DNA of 48,200 nucleotides from Lentisphaeria bacterium. Its GTDB lineage: Bacteria; Verrucomicrobiota; Lentisphaeria; Victivallales; UBA1829. Location: the NCBI GenBank assembly GCA_017503545.1, contig JAFVSW010000017.1:1-48200 (forward strand), written 5' to 3'. This document shows, in pieces, positions 23,694-33,387 of this stretch. Position numbers and translations under genes: made by a program. The notes under the pieces were generated by a model that had not been told where the DNA came from, did no database searches, and worked only from the letters and a program-made list of their open reading frames with translations. Every line of letters begins with the position of its first letter. The first letter of the stretch is position 1.

Positions 23694-25910
23694 TTATTCT
23701 GCGATACGCAATGCACGAGCGATATACATGTCCTGTTCTTTTGCATTGAGTTCTACAAAATGAACATTCCATCCACAGACACGAATCTGGAGATTCTGGT
23801 ATTTCTCCGGATGCTCTTTTGCATCGATCAGCGTTTCCGCATTGAAAATGTTGAAATGGATCTGTCTGCCGCCTTTTGCAAAGTGGGAATAGATGTAATT
23901 TTTCAATGCTTCCAAACCTTCCTCTCCCTGAATGGTTGCGGGGAGCATCATTACATCCAGCGGAAAATCGCCGGGGAAGTTATCTGCATTCAGCGTACAG
24001 ATGGAATTACTCAATGCGGTAACACCGTTGGTATCGGCACCCATAGTGGGGGAAAGATTCTTGGAAAATTCGTCACCATCTTTACGTCCATCCGGAGTTG
24101 CTGCCGTTTTTTCACCCTGAACAATGAATTGACGGGCACTGTGACCGGACATGGTGAAGGTGCCTCCGCGGGAATTTGGTACGCCTACGATCCGTTCCGC
24201 CGAAAAGTCAGCCAACATTTTTCCATATTGATCGACTTCCGGAATGCCGTTGCCGTATTTTTCTTTCATGTTAAGCATTTTGAGACGGAGTTTTTCTGCT
24301 CCTTCCCAGTTCCGGTTCAGAATGTCGCGGAATTCTGTGAGCGTGAGAAGCTTTTCATCGAAGACGGCTTTTTTGACCGCCATCAACGCATCAACCGTAG
24401 TTCCGAGACCGCACATGAGGATATTTGTTTTCTTGCGCAAAGTTCCATCTGAAAACGCATCCAATCCCGTTTCCAGACTATTGTTGACTGTGCTGGAATA
24501 GAGCGGTCCGGGGTTGATAAAACGGAGATATTTTTCCGATTCGTTTGCGACCCGCATCACATTCTTGATGATGTCATCCAGATAGGTCAGTGTTGCCTGG
24601 ACGAAATCATCAAAGGATTTCATCTCTTCCAGTTTCATTGCGCCACATTCGCAGTGGAAATTGCCGATTTTGGAATACCCGTTGTTCATCGCCAGTTCCA
24701 CGCATTTCAGTATGTTGACATGAGTGGAACCTGTGCGGTTTTCATGTTTTGTACTGACACCGTAACAACCTGTGATATTGCAGTCCCGGGCATCTTCGGG
24801 AGAACATCCATCCTTGATCAGAATGTCCTGTGCATTTTCATCGCTGATAAACACAAGACTTGAATTATGTTCCCGCACCATACGCAGAGCCTGTTTGATA
24901 ATGGAATCCGGTGAATTTTTTGCCAGTTTCAATTGAAGTTTGGGAGTGGGAATGTCAAGTTCTTCAAAAATTTCCAGAATCAAAGAGGAACATTCATTGT
25001 ATAACGTACTGCCATCGGCTGCGGTTCCACCGAGATAAAGAGGGTGTCCCCAGTAATTATCAATGGATCCCCATTGCATGAGAAAACAGGTAATGAATTC
25101 GCGGATATCCATTGCTGAATATCTGCCTTCCGCCAAATCTTTTTTGTAATAGGGGTAAATGACAGCATCCAGATTGCTCATGGAGCGGACCTGCATGTGA
25201 TCGATATATTCGCCGAAATAGAAATAGAGATAAATGATCATCAAAATTTCATAGGTATCCCGGGGCGCACCGTTGCGCATCTGTTCCAGACAGCGGATTT
25301 CCCGCTGGATCCGGGGATCATTACTGTGATGTTCTTTTGCGTAGTCGATCAATCTGCCGATACATTCCAATATGGCATTCAGTGTGATTTCAATGCCGTC
25401 AAAATAGGCTTCCACTTCTTTGGTAAGCGTGCCGTTTTTTGCATGTTTTTCCCGATACGCTCTTGCGCGGTCACGCAGTCCGGGGAAGCCGAGTTCGAAT
25501 ACATTTTCCCATTCCGGGACCGAGTGGTCAAAGTCGGGCCAGACGGTGTGCAGTCCGGCATCCTGCCGATTATTCCAGATATCTATCACTTCTTTGCTGA
25601 TTTGTTTATTTACGACTTCGGAGCAAAACTTGCCCAGAACACGTTTGTACGGACGCATGCTGCGGTCGTAACATCCGAAGCCGGGGAAACAGTCATGGGG
25701 ATTGACATCGATTTGCATTTTGCTGCAGGCGAGTTCAAAACAGCGGCTTTTGATTATTGTGACCGGCAACCGATCTTTCCATTCATCGGCATACGCTGTG
25801 ACTTGTTCCAGCACAGCCTGCTGTTCAATGCCGGTTGCGGGGTCAAATTCCGGATTCTGAAACTTCTTAAACAGATAATTTTTATCATTTTCGAAACTTG
25901 GATAAAGCAT
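23694..25910 (-). CDS. Glycyl radical enzyme (PFL family), Cys-x-Gly variant; tandem copy 2
   Basis: A 738-residue protein, clearly paralogous to the gene at 21340-23553; the C-terminal half is nearly the same and the N-terminal half more diverged. Gly713 in QIRVCGWNVHF carries the radical and Cys382 in NITGCYGV is the thiyl Cys. At the position where copy 1 has Glu383 it has Gly384, so the acid/base residue is lost or replaced. CFPGFGCYDR is shared. AACAAGGAG precedes ATG 25910. The leader is interrupted by a MITE-like element (25932-26146). It is upstream of copy 1 on the same strand, with a 140-base gap that contains copy 1's own promoter. It may be a subfunctionalised or partner subunit. 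Confidence 0.92.
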   Translation of the reverse strand: MLYPSFENDKNYLFKKFQNPEFDPATGIEQQAVLEQVTAYADEWKDRLPVTIIKSRCFELACSKMQIDVNPHDCFPGFGCYDRSMRPYKRVLGKFCSEVVNKQISKEVIDIWNNRQDAGLHTVWPDFDHSVPEWENVFELGFPGLRDRARAYREKHAKNGTLTKEVEAYFDGIEITLNAILECIGRLIDYAKEHHSNDPRIQREIRCLEQMRNGAPRDTYEILMIIYLYFYFGEYIDHMQVRSMSNLDAVIYPYYKKDLAEGRYSAMDIREFITCFLMQWGSIDNYWGHPLYLGGTAADGSTLYNECSSLILEIFEELDIPTPKLQLKLAKNSPDSIIKQALRMVREHNSSLVFISDENAQDILIKDGCSPEDARDCNITGCYGVSTKHENRTGSTHVNILKCVELAMNNGYSKIGNFHCECGAMKLEEMKSFDDFVQATLTYLDDIIKNVMRVANESEKYLRFINPGPLYSSTVNNSLETGLDAFSDGTLRKKTNILMCGLGTTVDALMAVKKAVFDEKLLTLTEFRDILNRNWEGAEKLRLKMLNMKEKYGNGIPEVDQYGKMLADFSAERIVGVPNSRGGTFTMSGHSARQFIVQGEKTAATPDGRKDGDEFSKNLSPTMGADTNGVTALSNSICTLNADNFPGDFPLDVMMLPATIQGEEGLEALKNYIYSHFAKGGRQIHFNIFNAETLIDAKEHPEKYQNLQIRVCGWNVHFVELNAKEQDMYIARALRIAE

Positions 25911-25927
25911 GATGTGTTCTCCTTGTT

Positions 25928-26150
25928 ATGTGAGGCAATTTCAAAAGTCTTCAAAAATACCTGAAAACTCTTGTTGAGATCTGAAAACGGAGCGTTTGAG
26001 TCTGCCGTAGCCTTGGCGAAGGTAGATGGTTATTTCCCACGCCTTGTCGCGGCATAGCCGTATGGCGACGCCGGAACAAACTACCATTTCCATCTCTTCA
26101 ACAATCCTTTTTCAGTCAAATTTTGCCGGACTTTTGAAATTACCTCATGT
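25928..26150. mobile_element. MITE-like element, 215 bp, with 18-bp terminal inverted repeats and ATGT target duplication
   Basis: The element spans 25932-26146. Its ends are GAGGCAATTTCAAAAGTC (25932-25949) and GACTTTTGAAATTACCTC (26129-26146), reverse complements with one mismatch. ATGT flanks both sides (25928-25931 and 26147-26150). Inside are small hairpins: CCTT-GGCG-AAGG (26011-26022), CGGC-ATA-GCCG (26050-26060) and GTCGC/GCGAC (26046-26050/26065-26069). It has no ORF of note. It splits the 5' leader of the GRE copy 2 gene. Removing it and one ATGT gives a 39-base leader, compared with 40 bases for copy 1. Confidence 0.8.
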
Positions 26151-26168
26151 ATATTTTATTGAAACCGA

Positions 26169-26180
26169 TATAATATAGCA
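26169..26180 (-). promoter_or_regulatory. Extended -10 promoter of GRE copy 2
   Basis: TGCTATATTATA on the - strand is identical over 12 bases to the promoter of GRE copy 1. Transcription would start near 26165, so the whole MITE-like element would be transcribed into the 5' leader. No FNR-type box is seen upstream here. Confidence 0.55.
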
Positions 26181-26236
26181 TGGTATTATGAATTGTTCCA
26201 TGTACAAAAAATACAAAAAATTTATACTTTTGCGAC

Positions 26237-26264
26237 TTGTTTTGTGTTTTTAACGGGGTATATT
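26237..26264 (+). promoter_or_regulatory. Promoter of the AraC gene at 26296
   Basis: TTGTTT (26237-26242), a 16-base spacer and TATATT (26259-26264). The predicted start is near 26271, about 25 bases before ATG 26296. GGAG at 26282-26285 is the ribosome site. Confidence 0.5.
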
Positions 26265-26295
26265 AATTCTGGAATCAATATGGAGATATGTTGTT

Positions 26296-27114
26296 ATGTC
26301 TATGGAAAGCAAGGACCATTTTTTACATTTATCCAACCGTTTTCATTTGCAGATCACTCATTTTGCGTATGGAACTTATCCGTCCGCAAACGGCGTGCCG
26401 GCGGCAATTCCGGTCAACCGGCTCTTATTTTGTCTGGGCAGCACTGATCACGAGGAATCTTATGTGAAAGATGAAAATTGTTATTATCCCATGCAGTCCG
26501 GTCATTTTTATTTTATCCCGGCGAATCATGTTGCCGGAGTGTGTTTGTCGGAAGGAATGTATTTTGTTTCAATCCAATTTCTGCTTGACTTGTATAATGG
26601 TCTTGATGTTTTTTCGTCCGTGAACAAAATATTGGAGTTTGAGGATGCCGCACAGGTGAAAAGGGCGTTGGAAATATTCAAAACCCCGGGGGAAAATGTA
26701 TGGTCTGTAAAGATGTCGGGGATCGCTTGTGATTGTATTGGATCTATATTCGAAAAATTGGATCCGGTGGAATTGAATCTGACTGAAATCACCGGTCTTT
26801 CCAGTCAGAGTTTGCATTTGCTTTCTGAAACTTGTACTGCCATGACTACGGTTGGAGAACTGGCGGATCTGTGTAACGTCAACCGTGATACCTTCAGCCG
26901 GAATTTCACCCGTCAAAATGGGATCACGCCGAAACAATTTCTGATCCGCTGTATTTTGCAGCGGGCGTATACTTTACTTTCATCCGGGAAATACCGGGTA
27001 CATGAAGTGGCGAAAGAATTGAAATTCACCAATGAATTTTATTTTTCCCGCTTTTTCAAGAAACACACCGGCAAAACGCCGAAAGCATGCCGCAGCCGTC
27101 TGCTGATGCAGTAA
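26296..27114 (+). CDS. AraC-family transcriptional regulator
   Basis: A 272-residue protein. The N-terminal 170 residues form a cupin-like sensing domain (YYPMQSGHFYFIPANHVAGV). The C-terminal 100 residues have two HTH units (VGELADLCNVNRDTFSRNFT, VHEVAKELKFTNEFYFSRFF) and GKTPKACR, typical of AraC/XylS. GGAG ten bases upstream of ATG 26296 supports the start. It is divergent from the tandem GRE operon, across the intergenic region that holds the MITE-like element, and is the natural candidate for its regulator. The three AraC-type genes in the window each border a different catabolic module. Confidence 0.87.
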   Translation: MSMESKDHFLHLSNRFHLQITHFAYGTYPSANGVPAAIPVNRLLFCLGSTDHEESYVKDENCYYPMQSGHFYFIPANHVAGVCLSEGMYFVSIQFLLDLYNGLDVFSSVNKILEFEDAAQVKRALEIFKTPGENVWSVKMSGIACDCIGSIFEKLDPVELNLTEITGLSSQSLHLLSETCTAMTTVGELADLCNVNRDTFSRNFTRQNGITPKQFLIRCILQRAYTLLSSGKYRVHEVAKELKFTNEFYFSRFFKKHTGKTPKACRSRLLMQ

Positions 27115-27156
27115 AAAAATAAGTCACATAAGACTTGTTGCCTTATATGACTTATT
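27113..27156 (-). terminator. Intrinsic terminator of the V-ATPase operon
   Basis: On the - strand a 15-bp stem (27156-27142 with 27132-27118, one mismatch) has a 9-base loop and is followed by seven T (27119-27113). It lies about 25 bases after the stop of the K subunit gene and overlaps the stop codon of the convergent AraC gene. The hairpin could also serve that gene. Confidence 0.85.
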
Positions 27157-27180
27157 CAAAGTTTGTTTACCGGCTTACGA

Positions 27181-27693
27181 TCAGATCATAGCAAGCAGAA
27201 CCATAGCGAATGCCATGACGAAGATAGCCACTGTTTCGATAATACCGAGAGACATCAGCTGGTTGGTAAAACCTTTGCCGTTTTCTGCAAACGCATCTGC
27301 CGCAGAAGCAGCAGCGAGGCCCTGCCAATAAGCGGAAATCCCCATGGCAATACCGGAAAGAATACCGACCGTCATGTAAGCGATCCAGATACCGGGTTTT
27401 GTAACATCTGCACCCATGATACTGAACATCAGGATCATACCGTAAATGGTCTGGGAGAGGGGGGCACCGGCAAAGATCAACAGCTGGAAGGGTGCGGGTT
27501 TATTCTGCATATAGCATTTTTTCCATGCACCGATCGCGGCATTTGCAGCGACCCCGGATCCGAATGCGGACCCGATAGCGGCGAACCCGATTGCAGCGAA
27601 AGCAGCGGCAAGGACCAGAGCTTTCTGTGTTGCATCGGCGGGGACATTTGCTGCATTTGCGGCAGCATCGGCGAGAGTCATCAATAAACTCAT
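27181..27693 (-). CDS. atpK: V/A-type ATP synthase subunit K (proteolipid ring)
   Basis: 170 residues in four transmembrane helices, a duplicated hairpin. The ion-carrying Glu is Glu153 in IIETVAIFVMAF of the second hairpin. The first hairpin has Gln81 (PLSQTIYG) at the matching place. Gln124 in YWQGLAAAS matches the Na+-ligand Gln110 of Enterococcus hirae NtpK, and Gln81 and Glu153 match its Gln65 and Glu139. The Thr next to Gln65 is Ser here. This ligand pattern suggests Na+ coupling (inference). AGGAG precedes ATG 27693. It is the last gene of the operon and is followed directly by the intrinsic terminator. Confidence 0.93.
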   Translation of the reverse strand: MSLLMTLADAAANAANVPADATQKALVLAAAFAAIGFAAIGSAFGSGVAANAAIGAWKKCYMQNKPAPFQLLIFAGAPLSQTIYGMILMFSIMGADVTKPGIWIAYMTVGILSGIAMGISAYWQGLAAASAADAFAENGKGFTNQLMSLGIIETVAIFVMAFAMVLLAMI

Positions 27694-27714
27694 GTTGTGT
27701 ACTCCTGTTTGTTG

Positions 27715-29637
27715 TTATGATTGTATGTTGTTGGTTTCAGTATTTTCGGGATTAGCAAACGGGCGGAATTTGAATCCTGCCCACTGCATTTCCACATGAT
27801 TGGAGAATTCCAGTGTGTTCAAACGGATGCCATGCACCATCACACTCAGGAATCCGAGAGCGATATTCAGCAGGTGACCGGCAAGCATGACCAGCCCCAT
27901 TGCAATGAATCCGGCAATGATCCAGTATCCGGGGAAAAGATCCAGAAGCATCAATGCCATTTTGTTGAAGTTTTCGGCAATGTATGCGCCGGAAAGTCCG
28001 ACAGCGAACAGACGGATATAACTCAGTACATCCACAAAACTGCCGGTCAGCGCAAAAGGCAGATTCAAACATGCTTCTCCGCGTATGGTGGCAAGAATCA
28101 AAATCAATCCGCCGCCATAGAGCGAATAGCCCAATGTTGCGGGAAATGTTCCGGGGAACACGATCAGGCTTACTGCCAGGAAGAAGTTTGCAATGATGAG
28201 ACATGCCCAGCCCAGATGACCGAGAGCCAACCAGGAACGGGTGATTTCATCAAAGAATTTGAATATGCGTGCGGAACCCAGATGGAGTGCTGCCAGCAGG
28301 AAGCAGATGTACTGTACAAATTTATCACTCAATTTGCCATATACGACCATCTTTGCAGAGTCGGGCATATCGGGCTTGATCAGATTTGTGCTTTCTGCGA
28401 TTTGCCGTGCCAGACTGCTGTTTGCCGGATCAGAAAGGAGTGTCCAGCCGCGCATCCATTGGGGCAGAACATCCAGAGGGATCCCGAACCAGGAACCGTT
28501 GAGCCATCCCCAGATAAAGGCGGCGCAACTGAGCATGATAAACAGATTCAGCGGCATTTTTGCCTGCGGTTTATTCCGGAACAGATGTTTGCCTGCCAAC
28601 GCGAGCAGAAGGAATATGACTGCATACCCCGCATCGCCCACGATCATCCCGAAAAAGATGGGGAAGAACAGACAGAAGAAGGCATTTACATCGTTTTCCC
28701 GGTATCCGGGTTGAACGCCGATGAAATCAAAAAGCGGGTCCATAATATTGAGGAATGACGGTTTCCGGATGCAGGTGGGAACGTTATCATCCGGAGACGG
28801 GTCTTCGATCTGCAATGCCCAACCGTGTTCCAGAGCCGCTTTTCTCAACCGGTCGAGATCGGGTTCCGGGACAAATCCGCGGAGCCATGCCAGTTTGCCG
28901 GAAGATTCCATCCCATCACGCGCCTGTGCAAACTCCAAGGCGGCACTGATCTTTTTCCAATACGCCAGCATTTGCGGCAAAACACCTTTGAATGCAATCA
29001 GCTCCTTTTCAATGGATGCCAGTTTGCGTTTCTGTTCATCCAGTGCGGAATGGACATCGTTCAAAGTCCGCGGCGAGAGTTTGACGGCATCCGGTTCATT
29101 CAGCAGGGGAGAGGAAGTAATCAGCGCATAATACGTGAATACTTTATCCTGGCGGATCACATTAACGGTTGCACCATCGGGGAAAGATTTTCCATTTTTT
29201 CCGGTACTGCGTTCCAGGAATACAGAATTGGCGGATGCACATAAAGTGACAAAGATATTTTTCTTTTTCAACTCTTCGATGGAGTCGAAAGAGAAATAAC
29301 CCCAGGGAGCGAGGATTTCTTCATCCTTCTGCAGCAGTTCGATCTGTTTTATTGTTTCGGCACGCAGTTCACCCAGTTCCAATGTTCTGGCGACGACTTT
29401 ACTGCCGTTCGCATTGAATGAATTCCGCTGGCGTTTGTCTTTTGTTTCCGCCGTCTGGATCATGTTGATGGCTTTTTCTGCATCGGCAACATTTTTTGCC
29501 AATTCCGCCACATTTGCTGTATCGGGGATTTTATCCTGCGTCAACTGCATCAGTCCGAGCCGGCGGAGCTGATCCAGCGTTGCGATTTTTTCTTCTGCGA
29601 GACACAGGAGAGTAATTTTCTTCATGGGGATAATCAT
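27715..29637 (-). CDS. atpI: V/A-type ATP synthase subunit I
   Basis: A 640-residue protein. The N-terminal half is soluble and coiled-coil rich (MKKITLLCLAEEKIATLDQL). The C-terminal half has about seven to eight membrane spans starting near DAFFCLFFPIFFGMIVGDAGYA, the signature of subunit I/a, which forms the stator half-channel. A conserved Arg is in SYIRLFAVGLSGAYIAENF near the end. ATG 29637 overlaps the stop of subunit D by ATGA, so M1 is preferred over the ATG at 29625. It lies between D and K, the order seen in Bacteroidota/Chlamydiota-type operons. Confidence 0.93.
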   Translation of the reverse strand: MIIPMKKITLLCLAEEKIATLDQLRRLGLMQLTQDKIPDTANVAELAKNVADAEKAINMIQTAETKDKRQRNSFNANGSKVVARTLELGELRAETIKQIELLQKDEEILAPWGYFSFDSIEELKKKNIFVTLCASANSVFLERSTGKNGKSFPDGATVNVIRQDKVFTYYALITSSPLLNEPDAVKLSPRTLNDVHSALDEQKRKLASIEKELIAFKGVLPQMLAYWKKISAALEFAQARDGMESSGKLAWLRGFVPEPDLDRLRKAALEHGWALQIEDPSPDDNVPTCIRKPSFLNIMDPLFDFIGVQPGYRENDVNAFFCLFFPIFFGMIVGDAGYAVIFLLLALAGKHLFRNKPQAKMPLNLFIMLSCAAFIWGWLNGSWFGIPLDVLPQWMRGWTLLSDPANSSLARQIAESTNLIKPDMPDSAKMVVYGKLSDKFVQYICFLLAALHLGSARIFKFFDEITRSWLALGHLGWACLIIANFFLAVSLIVFPGTFPATLGYSLYGGGLILILATIRGEACLNLPFALTGSFVDVLSYIRLFAVGLSGAYIAENFNKMALMLLDLFPGYWIIAGFIAMGLVMLAGHLLNIALGFLSVMVHGIRLNTLEFSNHVEMQWAGFKFRPFANPENTETNNIQS

Positions 29638-30245
29638 GCAGCCGGTTCCTCCTGTAATTTTTTCTTCGCGATTTTGGAACGGACGACGGCAGAGGTATCG
29701 GCATCACCGATTGCGATATTGATCAAACGTATGATCTCTTTTGTTTCCGGGATTTTCACCTTTTCAAAGAGATTGACCCGCTGAGTCGTTACACGCAATT
29801 CTTTTGCAATGCAGTCATATTGACGGCGTATGATTTCCCGTTGAGATTGGATTTCCACGATCTTGCAAATGGCATCTACCGCATCATCCAGATACGGATC
29901 TTCCACAAAAAGATCATACGGTGCGATTTGAAAATCCACTCCTTCATAAACAGGGACCTGTACCCCGGCAATGTTCATTTCTGCCGTACGGATCTGTTTG
30001 ACTTTGAGGACAGCGGCGATCTTATCCGTCACCATGCTGTCTCCGAACAGAGCCGACCAGGAAGCAAACGCCTGTTTTGCCGCTTCTTCCTGTTTTTCGT
30101 TTTCCGCGATCCGTTCCAGACACAAACGCATCTCCAGCTGGAGATGCTGTTTTTTCAACTGAAGAGTAGGAAGAAAACGGGTATATTGCTTCAAGGCATC
30201 CCGCTGCTTCTTCAATTCAGTTTTTGTTAATTTGACTTTTGCCAT
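29634..30245 (-). CDS. atpD: V/A-type ATP synthase subunit D (central stalk)
   Basis: A 203-residue, strongly helical protein starting MAKVKLTKTELKKQRDALKQY, the family opening, with long N- and C-terminal helices that form the rotor coiled coil. The gamma-equivalent subunit D turns within the A3B3 hexamer. It sits 34 bases downstream of subunit B and overlaps subunit I by four bases. Subunit F, its usual partner in the central stalk, is not found in the operon. Confidence 0.9.
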   Translation of the reverse strand: MAKVKLTKTELKKQRDALKQYTRFLPTLQLKKQHLQLEMRLCLERIAENEKQEEAAKQAFASWSALFGDSMVTDKIAAVLKVKQIRTAEMNIAGVQVPVYEGVDFQIAPYDLFVEDPYLDDAVDAICKIVEIQSQREIIRRQYDCIAKELRVTTQRVNLFEKVKIPETKEIIRLINIAIGDADTSAVVRSKIAKKKLQEEPAA

Positions 30246-30279
30246 GTGTCACACTCATTTCTGTTGGAACAGAATCGTT

Positions 30280-31578
30280 TTACTCTTTTACGGGCCAGTA
30301 TTCTGCAATGATGTCCGATTTGATCCCGGTTTCTGTTTTTGTGAAACAGTCTGCCATGATTTTCCAGCCCAGGTCAAGAGCATCTTCCAGGTGGATATTC
30401 ACGGACAGGTCCATCATGTTTTTCTCAAACAGTTTCCCGTATTTCAATAATTTTTCGTCCCAGTTACTCATTTGGAAACCCATGGATTGCTTTTCCAGCG
30501 TATCCTTGTAATCCGAATAGAAACGGATCATGGTATCCATTACCGCACGGTGGTCACTGCGGGTCCGACCGTTCACGTTCTGTTTCAAACGGCTCAGAGA
30601 ACCGAACGGTTCCACACGGCCGTTACGCAGATAGAACTGACCTTCTGTGATATAACCGGTGTTGTCCGGAATCGGGTGGGTCACGTCGTCACCGGGCATG
30701 GTGGTGACTGCCAATACCGTAATGGAACCGGCACCATCGAAGTCGACTGCTTTTTCATAACGGGCGGCAAGCTGACTGTACAGATCACCGGGATATCCGC
30801 GGTTGGAGGGAATCTGTTCCATGGTGATGGCGATTTCTTTCATGGCATCCGCATAGTTGGTCATATCGGTGAGAAGGACCAGTACCCGTTTGCCACGGAG
30901 GGCATATTGTTCTGCCACCGCGAGGCACATATCAGGGACGAGCAGACATTCCACCACCGGGTCGGATGCAGTATGTACAAACATGACGGAACGGGACAAT
31001 GCCCCGTGTTCATCCAGTTCGTTACGGAAGAAAAGATAATCGTCATATTTCAAACCCATACCGCCGAGAACGATCACATCCACTTCCGCCTGCATGGCGA
31101 TCCGGGCGAGCAATTCGTTGTACGGTTCACCGGCAACAGAGAAAATCGGGAGTTTCTGGGATTCCACCAAAGTGTTGAACAAGTCAATCATGGGAATCCC
31201 GGTACGGATCATTTTCCGCGGAATCACACGTTTTGCCGGGTTGACGGAAGGACCGCCGATTTCCACCGGATCTTCTGTGATTTCCGGGCGTCCGTCACGG
31301 GGTACACCGGCACCATTGAAAATTCTGCCGAGCAGATCATCGGAACCGGAAACCTGCATGGGTTTTCCGAGGAACCGGACTTCGTCACCGGTACTGATCC
31401 CTCTGGAACCGGCAAAGACCTGCAAATAAACTTTGGTATCCTGCAAACGGATGACCTGTGCCAGAGAAGTGCCGGAAGCACTGATGACTTCTGCCAGATC
31501 GTTATAAGCCACATTATCGGCTTCCACCGTGATCACGTTCCCCGCGATCTGGATGATTTTATGATAAACTTTACGCAT
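30280..31578 (-). CDS. atpB: V/A-type ATP synthase subunit B
   Basis: A 432-residue protein. The family's characteristic [20 protein letters not shown] and [16 protein letters not shown] occur in the centre, with [17 protein letters not shown] and the [18 protein letters not shown] region following. As usual for the non-catalytic B subunit, there is no full Walker A. It overlaps subunit A by 8 bases, giving translational coupling. It forms the A3B3 head with subunit A. Confidence 0.95.
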   Translation of the reverse strand: MRKVYHKIIQIAGNVITVEADNVAYNDLAEVISASGTSLAQVIRLQDTKVYLQVFAGSRGISTGDEVRFLGKPMQVSGSDDLLGRIFNGAGVPRDGRPEITEDPVEIGGPSVNPAKRVIPRKMIRTGIPMIDLFNTLVESQKLPIFSVAGEPYNELLARIAMQAEVDVIVLGGMGLKYDDYLFFRNELDEHGALSRSVMFVHTASDPVVECLLVPDMCLAVAEQYALRGKRVLVLLTDMTNYADAMKEIAITMEQIPSNRGYPGDLYSQLAARYEKAVDFDGAGSITVLAVTTMPGDDVTHPIPDNTGYITEGQFYLRNGRVEPFGSLSRLKQNVNGRTRSDHRAVMDTMIRFYSDYKDTLEKQSMGFQMSNWDEKLLKYGKLFEKNMMDLSVNIHLEDALDLGWKIMADCFTKTETGIKSDIIAEYWPVKE

Positions 31579-33310
31579 TGACGGCTTTCTCCTGGATTTT
31601 CGCTTCGATCACTTTTTCCTGTGCGGCAAAGGCTTCTTCTTTGAACGGCATGTAATTCCATTCGGTGAAGGTCACACGCAATTCCTGGAAGAACTGGCGT
31701 GCTTCATCTTTTTCTTCAAAATGGAAATCCGCTTTCAATACTTCAATGACTTTGTTGAAAACGTAAGTTTGACGTTCCCGGCTGGTTGCGGCATCCACTG
31801 CATCAAAGGTGTTCTGCTGCAAATATACAAAGTCAAGAAATTCACTCTTCATGTAAATCACAAAGTCGGCTGTGGTCGTGCCTTCTTCCCCGATCACCTT
31901 CATCATCTGGTTCACTTCCTGACCCTGCTGCAATATGTCATGGGCCAATTTGACCTGATCACCGGGAATGATACTGGTGTATTTGCTCCAGCTGTCCAAC
32001 GGGTGGATCGCCGGAAAACGACTGGCGGAAGAACGGTCACGGGACAATCCCAGGAAACATCCTACGACTTTCAAGGTCGCCTGGGTCACCGGTTCTTCAA
32101 AGTTACCACCGGCAGGAGATACTGCACCGCCGATGGTGACGGAACCTCTGGTTTTGCCGTCGTTCAGGACAACCAGCCCGGCACGTTCGTAGAAGCCGGA
32201 AATACGGGATTCCAAGTACGCCGGGAAGGCTTCTTCCCCCGGAATTTCTTCCAGACGGCCGGACATTTCACGCAATGCCTGTGCCCAACGGGATGTGGAG
32301 TCCGCAAGCAGCAGTACGTTCAAGCCCATCTGACGGTAATATTCAGCCAATGTCACCGCCGTATAAACAGAAGCTTCACGGGCGGCAACCGGCATGGAAC
32401 TGGTGTTGCAGATGATGATGGAACGGTCGATCAATGTCTTACCGGTCCGCGGGTCTTTCAATTCCGGAAATTCCCGGAGGATTTCCACCACTTCCCCGGC
32501 ACGTTCTCCACACGCTGCCACAATCACCACATCGGCTTCCGCATATTGGCTGATCGCATGCTGAAGCACGGTTTTACCGGCACCGAACGGTCCGGGTGTA
32601 CAGAATGTTCCACCCTGGGCCACGGGGAAGAAGGTATCAATGATCCGCTGCTGTGTGATCAGCGGATTGACCGGCAGAAGTTTTTCTTTATAGCAGGAAA
32701 TGGGAATTTTCACCGGCCATTGCTGATTCATGGAGATTTCCCGGACTTCACCTTTTTCATTCCGGGCAGTTGCCACGGTATCACATGCCTTGTACGGGCC
32801 TGCCGCATTGACACTTTCCAGAGTCCACACGCCGCGGAACGCAAACGGGAGCATAATATAATGTTTGAAGATCCCTTCGGGAACATACCCGATATAATCC
32901 CCGGCGCGGAGTTTGTCGCCCGCCTTTGCCATCGGGGTGAAATCCCAGACCGCCTGCGTATCAAAGGCATCCAGGTAGACGCCGCGCTGCAGGAAGAATC
33001 CTGACTGTTCCGCCAATTTATTCAACGGGTTCTGCAATCCATCGAACACCTGTTTGAGCAAACCGGGTCCGAGGGTCACGCTGAGCAATGCGCTGGTGAA
33101 TTCCACCATATCGCCCACTTTGATTCCGTTTGTGCTTTCAAAAACCTGCAAGTCGGCACGGTTTCCGCGTACACGGATTACTTCCGCTTTCAAGCGCAGG
33201 TCACCGAGGATGACATACGCCACTTCGTTTTGAATCACGCTGGTGTCAAATTCCACCGTCAACAGGTTTCCATTGACTCCAACGATTCGTCCTTTGTTGT
33301 TTTCCGGCAT
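31571..33310 (-). CDS. atpA: V/A-type ATP synthase subunit A (catalytic)
   Basis: 579 residues from ATG 33310, which has GGAG eight bases upstream and begins [17 protein letters not shown], the family start. An in-frame ATG at 33355 is not needed. Walker A is GPFGAGKT, residues 240-247. The insert between about residues 110-190 is typical of V-type A subunits. [20 protein letters not shown] holds the Walker B/catalytic region. A short hairpin (TGACCG/CGGTCA, 33335-33351) lies just upstream. It is preceded by the DUF2764 gene and overlaps the B gene. It performs ATP synthesis or hydrolysis in the cytoplasmic head. Confidence 0.95.
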   Translation of the reverse strand: MPENNKGRIVGVNGNLLTVEFDTSVIQNEVAYVILGDLRLKAEVIRVRGNRADLQVFESTNGIKVGDMVEFTSALLSVTLGPGLLKQVFDGLQNPLNKLAEQSGFFLQRGVYLDAFDTQAVWDFTPMAKAGDKLRAGDYIGYVPEGIFKHYIMLPFAFRGVWTLESVNAAGPYKACDTVATARNEKGEVREISMNQQWPVKIPISCYKEKLLPVNPLITQQRIIDTFFPVAQGGTFCTPGPFGAGKTVLQHAISQYAEADVVIVAACGERAGEVVEILREFPELKDPRTGKTLIDRSIIICNTSSMPVAAREASVYTAVTLAEYYRQMGLNVLLLADSTSRWAQALREMSGRLEEIPGEEAFPAYLESRISGFYERAGLVVLNDGKTRGSVTIGGAVSPAGGNFEEPVTQATLKVVGCFLGLSRDRSSASRFPAIHPLDSWSKYTSIIPGDQVKLAHDILQQGQEVNQMMKVIGEEGTTTADFVIYMKSEFLDFVYLQQNTFDAVDAATSRERQTYVFNKVIEVLKADFHFEEKDEARQFFQELRVTFTEWNYMPFKEEAFAAQEKVIEAKIQEKAVNA

Positions 33311-33387
33311 TCCGTTTTCTCCGAATTCTTGTAATGACCGTTCGGCGGTCATCACCTTATGTTAATATTTTTTTCTTTATTTTCAAT

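Noticed and set aside
33335..33351. Hairpin TGACCG/CGGTCA upstream of the A subunit gene as a terminator
   Set aside because: No T-run follows on the - strand, and the A gene must be transcribed with its neighbours. A weak regulatory role remains possible.
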